Below are positions 56,531-64,000 of a stretch of 64,000 bases of DNA, one piece after another. The DNA is from Zizania palustris (Eukaryota; Streptophyta; Magnoliopsida; Poales; Poaceae). A program made the translations under genes and the position numbers. Where the stretch lies: positions 29,358,371-29,422,370 of the forward strand of contig JAAALK010000285.1 in assembly GCA_019279435.1 (NCBI GenBank), read 5' to 3'. The number at the start of each line of letters is the position of its first letter. Positions within the stretch are counted from its first letter, which is position 1. Below the pieces are notes generated by a model. The model searched no databases, had not been told where the DNA came from, and saw only the letters and a list, made by a program, of their open reading frames with translations.

Positions 56531-59500
56531 AGGTATTAATGTTATTGAAATTAATCTTGCTACTCGTCCAAATGATTCATGGGTATTTGACACCGGATCA
56601 ATGATTCATACATGCAAATCATTGTAGGGGTTGAGTTGAGTAAGAAAGTGTGGAAGTGGCGATTTGGATGTCCGTGTCAGGAATGGTGTAATGGTTGCAA
56701 CGTTGGCCATCGGTGTTTATTCATTGCCACTACTGTCTGGACTAGTTTTGGAGTTGAATAATTTTTATTTCATCCCCGCCTTAGGCAGAAACATTATATG
56801 TTCTTCATGTTTAGAGGAAGATGGTTTTGAATTCATAATAAAGAACAAGTGTTGTTCAATATTTTCGAATGGCATGCTCTATGGTGTTTGTCCATTAGTG
56901 AATGAATTATATGTTTTGAGTCTTTAAGATATACACGTTTATAACATTAGGACTAAGAAATGACTCAATGATTTGAATCCTAGCTACGTCTGGCATTGTC
57001 GTTTGGGTCATATAAATGAGAAGCACGTGCAGAAGCTCCATAGTGATGGACTTTTGGAGTCATTTGTTTTTGAATCATATGACACATACGAGTCTTACTA
57101 ACTTGGCAAAATGTCAAAGATGCCTTTAACTAGATAGAGTGAGAGGGCGAGTGAGCTATTGGCCATAGTGCATATAGATGTGTGTGGTCCAATGAGTCAC
57201 ACGACTAGCAATGGTTTTCAATACTTTATCACTTTTACCGATGAATTTAGTAGATATGGTTATGTCTACTTGATGAGGCATAAGTAGGAGTCCTTCAAAA
57301 AGTTCAAGGAGTTCCAAAATGAGTACAAAATCATACGGGCAAGATAATTAAATTTCTATGATCTGATCGTGGAGGTGAATATTTGAGCCATGAGTTTAGT
57401 GAGCATCTGAAGCAGTGTGGAATTGTTCCATAGCTGACTCCACCCGGCACGCCCTAGTGTAATGGAGTGTTCGAGCAGAGGAACCGCGCCTTGTTGTACA
57501 TAGTTTGGTCTATGATGAGTCATGCTGATCTTCCATTATCCTTTTGGGGGCTCTCTCTAAAAACCGCCGTTTTCACGATAAATAGAGTTCCATCTAAGTC
57601 AGTAGAGAAGACACCATATGAGATGTGGTCTGGGAGGCGTTACGATTTTTCTTTTCCAAAGATTTAGGGTTGTGAGGCGTATGTCAAATGTTTGACATTA
57701 GACCAGCTCACTCCTAAATCTGACAAGTACTTCTTTGTGGGGTATCCTAGGGATACCAAAGGATACTATTTCTATAATAGAGAAGAGGGAAGAGTGTTCG
57801 TCTCTCGGAATGGTGTGTTCCTTGAGAAAGATTTTCTCTCAAAAGGAGTTAGTGGGAGGATTGTGCATCTCGAAGAGGTTCGAGAGCAACTAGAAGGTGT
57901 TCCAGGTCCCACTAATCAATAACAGGATGCACAAGGTGTTGCAGAGCATGTTGTATATGTGCCAGCCCCATGAAGGTCTAAGAAGGTGAGCCATGGTTTG
58001 GAGAGGTTCATGTTCTTGACCACCGGGGTTCGCGACGTGTTGTTGTTGGACAACTACGAGCCCAAGAACTATGCGGAAGCAGTGATGGGAACAGACTCTG
58101 AGAAATGGCTTGGAGACATTAGATCCGAGTTGGAGTCCATGCGAGATGGTGTAAAAACTATTGAGTGTAAATGGATCTTCAAGGAAAAGATAGACGTTGA
58201 TGGAAATGTTCACATCTATAAGGAATGATTGGTGGTGAAAGGTTTTAGACATATTCAAGGTGTTGATTATGATGAAACGTTTTCACTCGTCGCTATTCTT
58301 AAGTCTATTTGGATCATCCTAGCAATTGCCACATTTTGTGATTATGAGATACAAAAAATGGATGTCAAGACGACTTTCCTGAATGGAAACCTAAGTGAGG
58401 ATGTGTACGTGACACAACCTAAAGGTCTTGATGATCCGGGTAATGCTAGGAAAGTTTGTAAGTTGCAGAAGTCCATTTATGGACTGAAGCAAGCTTGTCG
58501 AAGTTGGAATCTTCGCTTTGATGAGGTGGTCAAAGGGTTTGGCTTCATCAAGAACAAAGAAGAGCCTTGTGTTTACAAGAAGGCTAGTGGGATCTCCTTG
58601 CGTTTCTAGTCTTATATGTGGATGACATATTTTTGATCAAAAATGACATTCCTTTATTGAATGTTGTCAAGACTTCACTAAAAAATAGTTTTTCGATGAA
58701 ATATCTTGGAGAGGCAGGATACATTTTGGGCATAAAGATCTATAGAGATAGATCAAAGCGACTAATTGGATTAAGCCAGAGTACAGACATTGACAAGGTT
58801 TTGAAATGATTCAAAATGCAGAATTCCAAGAAGGGTTTTCTGCCAATGTCACATGGTATTTATCTTAGTAAGACTCAGTGTGTTGCGACACCTAATGAGC
58901 TGGAGAAAATGAGTGTGATCTCGTATGCCTCTGCAATTGGATCCATCATGTATGCCATGTTGTGTACACGCCCAAATGTGTCATATGCTGTAAGTTTTAC
59001 AAGCAGGTACCAATCTAACCCGGGCTGTAGTAAATAGTATCGTTAAGTACTTGAGAAGGACTAAGGAAATGTTCCTAGTGTACAATTTTAAAAAGGAGCT
59101 CGTTGTAAGTGGTTACACCGATGCTAGCTTTCAGACCGATAAAGATGATTTTCGATCGCAATCTGGTTTTGTGTTCTGCCTCAATGGAGGCGCAGTGAGT
59201 TGGAAGAGTTCCAAGCAATAGACGATTGCCGATTCTACAATAGAAGCTGAGTATATCACCACTTCAAAAGCTACGAAGGAGCCCGTTTGGATGAAAAAGT
59301 TTGTTTCTGAGCTAGGTGTTGTTCCTAGTGCGTCCAGTCCAATGGACCTCTATTGTGATAATAGTGGTGCCATTAAGCAAACTAAGGAGCCTATATCACA
59401 CCAGAAGTCCAAACATATACTTCAGCGATATCACCTGATCCGCGAGATCATTGAGAGAGGTGATGTGAAGATTTTCAAGGTGCACACGGATTTGAACATG

Positions 59501-59585
59501 GTGGATCCGTTGACGAAACCTCTTCCATAGCCCATGCATGAGGCTCACCTGAGCTCCATGGGTATTAGATACTTGTGTGAGTGAG
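56531..59585 (+). pseudogene. Copia-F pol: protease, integrase, RT, RNase H (broken)
   Basis: Protease shows WVFDTGSMIH near 56580. Integrase follows from about 56990 (HCRLGHINEKH), with HIDVCGPMSH near 57170 and a degraded third part around 57440-57660. RT runs from about 58080 to 59040 with KWIFKEK, QKMDVKTTFLNG, YGLKQA and the catalytic YVDD at 58615-58626. RNase H lies at 59100-59530, with DLYCDNSGAI and KHI, ending DPLTKPLP. More than ten stops or frame changes are visible, many at positions where Trp, Gln or Arg is expected. Confidence 0.85.
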
Positions 59586-60482
59586 TCATGTGTATGTGGA
59601 AGATGCTAGTAGAGTCTATGCTAATGTGTGAGGATAATTTACATTTGATTAATGAGTTGATGATTTGTTATGTGAAATTGTTTGTGTTATAATGATATTG
59701 TTCAAAAAGGAACCTTGATCTTGTCATCATGTGGGACATTGATGACACATAGATTAGCACATCTGACTGATTGATGATCATGTTTCACATATCATAGACA
59801 GAGATGTCAAATCAGTGATATGGACACATGTTAGTGAACATGGTGTTGGATAGACCCACTTGAGATACTGCTGGGATTGTTATTGTAATCTTCCATTAGT
59901 TGTCATCTCAAATGGTGTACCTGTAGAGTCCTTGGACTTGAGATCATCATTTGATTCCAGAATGCGTAGTGGCACACTTAGATGCATCCTAACGCTATTC
60001 CGTAACAGGGTAGTAATATGGGTTGTTTCCAGGTGTGTTGTGAAACATGTCTTGGGATGTGAGCGGTCAAGATGGAATTTACACATCCTAATAACGGGAG
60101 AGAAATCTCTAAGCCCCTCGAGGTATTGAATTGGAAAAGTGCATGACCATGCCACTATGACTAAAGAATTAGTCATGATTTCAATCCGATATTTGTTCGA
60201 GTGAAAATGTCGAGCTATCCAACAAGGGTGGCACGAATCTCGCCTTGAGCTTGAATGATGTCATGTGGTAAAGGGACTGGTGCTTGCGTATATCAAGGTT
60301 CATGAAAAATTTGATTTTGTACGCTTTCGGGGGTCAATATCTACTGCTAGGTACCCCTATTGATCAGTAAGTCAGAAACGGTTTCCGGTGAACAGCCATT
60401 GGTGTATGAACCTATCGGGTCACACACTTAAGGGGATGGATTAAAAACATGCAAAGAATTTGTTCTTGTGCAATTGGGAGAT
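59586..60482 (+). other. Copia-F 3' noncoding region and polypurine tract
   Basis: About 900 bp with no supported gene. It ends in ttgggaga (60473-60480), the probable polypurine tract, next to the 3' LTR. Confidence 0.6.
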
Positions 60483-60844
60483 TGAAGGATATGCTCACGA
60501 AAATTTCGTAGATCAGAAGTTCGATAGGTACAATCAGAAGTTTCGATTATTATCTAGTCTCGATATAGAGAGCAAATGTTGCTTTGGAAGTTCTGATATG
60601 GTATTAGAAGTTCCGATGAGCCAGAAGTTCTAATTCGGAATCGAGGAAGTTCTAATATGGTATCAGAAGTTCCCATGTGGGTGATAACAAATTGGATCTG
60701 TTGTGTGTCGTACTGTATCAGGAGACCTAAAATACCCTGTCGGAAGTTCCGATATAGGATGAGAAGTTCCAATGTGGGCAAACAGATTGATCTGTTATGA
60801 TTTTTAGGGTTTCGGGAAGAGAACAACCTAGGGTCTCTCAGCCC

Positions 60845-60852
60845 TATATAAG
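60845..60852 (+). promoter_or_regulatory. TATA box of Copia-F 3' LTR
   Basis: TATATAAG in gccctatataaggagagg. Confidence 0.6.
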
Positions 60853-61286
60853 GAGAGGAGGAGGACGTCTTGAAAAAAGCAATAAGCCTAGATTAGACCT
60901 AGCTACCCAAGAGTTCTCTCCTTCCCTTCTTTATCTCAAACGTTGAGGTCAAGGATCCCCGTATCTCATGTGCAGTGCTAGCACACTACCGCGGGAGGTA
61001 TTCCATCCCTGTACGTGTGGACACCGTGAAGGCGTTGCTCCAATAGCGACGCTCGTGAATGTCTACATGCAAATGACTATGTCATCTTCATCGATCGGAT
61101 CGATGAAGGACGGCAAGGACAAAGCAAGGAGAGGCTATACGTGCTGCTCCAACATCTTCTTCTGCTGCACCTAGCGCGTCTTGTGCTAGAAGGTATCGAT
61201 CTATGATCTCACACGCGCATGATCCCAGGGCCATAGGGTGGAAATTTTGAATTTTCTAGCTAGCGTAGCTTCCCTATTCCCCAACA

Positions 61287-61393
61287 TTTTGTGATAGAAG
61301 GTACCAATCTATGATCTCGCACGTGCATGCTTCTTGGGCTTTGGGGCGAATTTTTGAAATTTCTAGCTAGCGTAGCTTCGCCTTTCCCCAACA
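61287..61393 (+). repeat. 107-bp duplication of the Copia-F LTR end
   Basis: This stretch repeats about 61178-61286 with scattered differences (both contain atctatgatctc and ctagctagcgtagcttc). The 5' LTR has a single copy. It may be a local duplication or a relic of another LTR. Confidence 0.75.
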
Positions 61394-61554
61394 CTATCGA
61401 GATGTCTAGTGCTCTCAAACTCATTGGGACCTAAACCAAAAAATAGAATGTTCACATCCTTGTTGTTCAGGTCATGCCGAGCGACTATCTTAGGTGTAGT
61501 ACGCTCAACAGATGGAAGCACGGTGAAAGTGGTATGAACACACATGTCCCATAC
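61394..61554 (-). pseudogene. Copia-B gag N-terminal fragment
   Basis: The minus strand encodes HDLNNKDVNILFFGLGPNEF and then STRHLD, which matches the UBN2-type gag region of Copia-A1 (NILFIGLSRSEF, QHL). It is cut by Copia-F on the left and by the Gypsy-E LTR on the right. Confidence 0.75.
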
Positions 61555-62328
61555 TGTAACACCCCAAATTTCCAGAGAAATAAAAATATTATTTAATCTA
61601 ATTTCCTGGAATTTATTATTTTGGAAATACCTTTAATGCCCTCTTTAACCCTCTTTAACTAAGACCTTGATGAAATGACCAAACCAGGGGCTAGAAAATT
61701 TTGTATATGATCCCAAGGCCAAGATATATTTTTGAGAATTTTTACAAATTTTTATCGACCTTGGAAGTAGCCCAAATATTTTAATCCATTTTTTGTAATT
61801 ATTTTAATCAGAAATTCATTTAAACAGTAACGGGCCTCCCTCCCTCCCTTCTCTCTCTCCCGACCGGCCCAGCCCACTCCTCCCCGCGCGCGCCGTCTGA
61901 CCAGCGGACCCCGCTTGTCAGCGACCTCCTTTCCGCGCGCGTACCCGACCCCACCTGTCGGCGCCAACCGACCCCCTCTCGCGGCCGAGCTCGACCCCAC
62001 CCGTTAGTCTCTGCGCCCGACCGCTCGCGCCCGCTGGCATGTGGCCCCCATCTGTCATATCCTTCATCTCCGCAAGATCCACCCCCAAATCTCACCCCCT
62101 CGCCGGCCGACGCCTTAATGCGCCTCGGATCCGTTGCTCCCGACCCCCTCCCCTCAAATTGAGCCCTCCGTTACAACCCCCGGTCCACGGTGACCATTTC
62201 CCCCATTCAAATCCGACCGATTCGCGTCCAGGTTCGATGAATCGAGTGCAACCCGAGCTCGCCGGCGTTTAAACGCGTTTACTCTTGGCCACTGTCGATT
62301 ACACCCCCTCTGCCCCCGCCGGTGGCCC

Positions 62329-62336
62329 TATTTAAA
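62329..62336 (+). promoter_or_regulatory. TATA-like box of Gypsy-E LTR
   Basis: TATTTAAA followed by CCCC, at the end of the first GC-rich block. The position is comparable with the weak box of Gypsy-D. Confidence 0.45.
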
Positions 62337-63600
62337 CCCCCTGGCCGTCCGCGTTACACCGCTACGCCCGATCGCTGCGAAAACGAACAAAGCACTCACA
62401 CTTCGGTTTTTAGCGCCACACCACCGTCCACACTCCAGCCGCCATTCGCCGTCACCAGAGTCTCTCTCCGTCCACGCCGACCACACCGCTGCGACCGCAA
62501 GCGCCACCCCGACCTCGACCACCACTCCGTCGTCGACGAACCCCGCTGGAACGCCACCACCGACGAGGACCCGAATGTCTTCGCCGCCCCCGCTCGTCGC
62601 CGGCCACGCTCCGCCGACCGTTCGCCCCGCCAACGGTACCCTCGTGATCCCCGTAGTGTCCTCTTTCCATTTTAGACCTTAGATACGACCGCCGTCGATC
62701 GCCGTGGCCTCTGGCCCGCTCGCCGTCGCCGGAGAAGACGACCGGCACGGGTCGAGTACCCGTGGCGTGTTGGATTCGATCCCGACCGTGCGATCGCGAT
62801 CGGACAACGCCGGCATCACCCCGTGCGCGATTTAATCCGCACCGTCGGATCTAATCAAAGCAGTACTTTTTAATCTCATGCCTTCGTTACTATTTAAAAC
62901 CTACGTTTAATCTCAGCCGTCCATCGCATACCGGTTCGACCTTTTAATTTAGCGCGTCCGTATTCATTTAAACCTCTCGCCTCGCCCGTGGCCGCCCGAT
63001 CATGATCCAATGGTGGATCACGATCCGGCGCACGTGCACAGTGCGCGGAGTTCACCGTGAGCCTGGCTCACCGTGGACCCGAGACCGTTTTGAATTTAAA
63101 TTAAATTCCAGAAATGCTTTTAAACTTCAAAAATTTATATCTGGCGCATTTTAACTTCAAAAATTAGCATTTCAACTTCAGAAAATTTGTAATATTATTC
63201 TCTACATGTTCATACCATAAAAACAGTATGTTTACTTTGGATATTTCATGTTTATTTAATAAAGTATGCAAATGCCCTTTAAGGAAAATTTCAAATTCAA
63301 CTATTTAAATTTCAGCAAAATTTATATTTATTCAATTCCTGTTAATTTAATGAAACCCCAACACTTTCTCTGAGGCTATTATTTTAAACTAATTAGAAAA
63401 CTTAGAATAGGTTTATTCACAATTAAAACCCCTTTTATAAAGGACAATATTCCATTTTAATTCATTCTAAATTATTGATAAAATAAATTTCAGAAACTTA
63501 ACAACTTTGTTTTCTTTAAATTAACTCCATCAAAACCTACTTGCTTGTTGTTTGGTTTTAGATCGTTTAATTGAATGCTATATTTATTTCATTTTATTTA

Positions 63601-63726
63601 TATTGGGAAGACTACGACGCCGCCGAGGAACCGGAATATTTCCCGAAAGTCCCCCCGTCGCCTTTCGCTGAACAAGGAAAGTCACCAAACCAATCTTTTG
63701 AGCATATTGAACCCATGTTTTATTAA
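63601..63726 (+). other. Protein-like conserved block inside the Gypsy-E LTR
   Basis: An open acidic stretch (YWEDYDAAEEPEYF, then EQGKS, then HIEPMFY and a TAA at 63724) matches the block at 21727-21881 of Gypsy-D in order and in its end motif. Function unknown. Confidence 0.4.
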
Positions 63727-64000
63727 ACTATCACTAAAACAAATAGGAGATACATGCATTAGTCAAATGGAACCCTTACAATATATTTATTTAGGATCCC
63801 CCGACCTTGATGTGCAACCCAAGCCATGCTATCTAGCCTAAACTCCTTGTCACCAGATGATTAGTATTATTAGCTAGTGTCCAATGTATCGACACGATTG
63901 CTATAGGATTAAAAATGAGTCGTAGCAACTTGGTTCTACTATATTATCCCCCATTATCCTTATCTATGGAATTCTGTTGGTGATAGAGTTTTGGTTTTGA

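Larger units (their letters stand above)
53750..61393 (+). mobile_element. Copia-F, Angela-like Ty1/copia element, inserted in Copia-B gag
   Basis: It has two LTRs of about 0.9 kb, an initiator-Met primer site, a long leader, gag, protease, integrase, RT and RNase H in copia order, and a polypurine tract before the 3' LTR. The tract ttgggaga next to an LTR start resembling TGTTGGATATGCCC recalls the Angela/BARE group; that placement is tentative. Many stops and frameshifts make it a dead copy. A target duplication is not obvious: 53745-53749 is cagtt and 61394-61398 is ctatc. Confidence 0.85.
60483..61393 (+). repeat. 3' LTR of Copia-F with duplicated end
   Basis: It starts tgaaggatatgctcacg and carries the same motif repeats as the 5' copy. 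It has two successive ccccaaca ends, at 61286 and 61393. Confidence 0.75.
39052..61554 (-). mobile_element. Copia-B, Sirevirus-like Ty1/copia element, in three visible pieces
   Basis: A minus-strand copia element whose visible parts are 61554-61394 (gag start), 53749-50783 (gag, protease, part of integrase) and 39100-39052 (integrase). It is split by Copia-F in gag and Gypsy-2 in integrase, and cut at the right by the Gypsy-E LTR. RT, RNase H and the 3' LTR should lie in or beyond the gap. Gag has the same plan as Copia-A1 (UBN2-type domain, knuckle, coiled coil, second knuckle), but the sequence is clearly different, so it is another family of the same lineage. No LTR of it is visible. Confidence 0.8.
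61555..64000 (+). mobile_element. Gypsy-E LTR, chromovirus-like, running off the right edge
   Basis: It starts TGTAACACCCCAAATTTCC, a common start of grass gypsy LTRs, and runs at least 2446 bp. The layout is an AT-rich start, a GC-rich block (about 61830-62760) and an AT-rich second half, as in the Gypsy-D LTR. The end and any internal region lie outside the window, so solo LTR and full element cannot be told apart. The expected target duplication is catac (61550-61554). ORFs in the GC block are not supported as genes. Confidence 0.8.

Overview
This 64 kb window is a plant nuclear genome segment, most likely from a grass, made almost entirely of nested retrotransposons. I found no host gene, rRNA, tRNA, CRISPR array or prokaryotic feature. 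The plant assignment rests on initiator-Met-type primer sites (TGGTATCAGAGC) beside copia LTRs, Sirevirus-like copia elements with several polypurine tracts, Tat-lineage Gypsy elements with two RNase H domains and antisense genes, and long GC-rich LTRs starting TGTAACACC. A run of exactly 1000 N (38052-39051) is a scaffold gap of unknown true size.

Left half (1-38051). The deepest layer is Gypsy-C, a Tat-like element on the minus strand (15312-27863). Copia-A1 (plus, 2121-15311) sits in its LTR, Gypsy-D (plus, 17222-23192) in its pol, and Gypsy-1 (plus, from 27864) in its gag. Copia-A1 is itself hit twice: a LINE (minus, 6867-11271) lies in its pol with a visible 15-bp target duplication, and a sibling copia A2 (minus, 1-2120) lies in its 5' LTR. 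Gypsy-1 is cut at 36683 by a third LTR of the same copia family (A3), which runs into the gap.

Right half (39052-64000). The host layer is Copia-B, a decayed Sirevirus-like element on the minus strand. Its integrase is split by Gypsy-2 (plus, 39101-50782), which is complete, with two LTRs and a perfect ATAGC target duplication. Its gag is split by Copia-F (plus, 53750-61393), and its gag start is cut by the LTR of Gypsy-E (plus, from 61555 to the window end).

Most elements are dead: stops, frameshifts, deletions and changed catalytic residues are noted entry by entry. Gypsy-2 is the best preserved. Its pol has one visible frameshift and keeps a DD35E integrase.

The most interesting object is the antisense gene at 46096-49823, between pol and the 3' LTR of Gypsy-2. 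It has a TATA-type promoter of its own and up to four GT-AG introns. Five exons add up to exactly 1141 codons. The same layout, with the same intron sites, recurs in the older Gypsy-1 copy (34519-36682). A 60-bp tandem array lies between the sense pol and the antisense gene. Antisense ORFs are known in some Tat-lineage elements, but I do not know a function for this protein.
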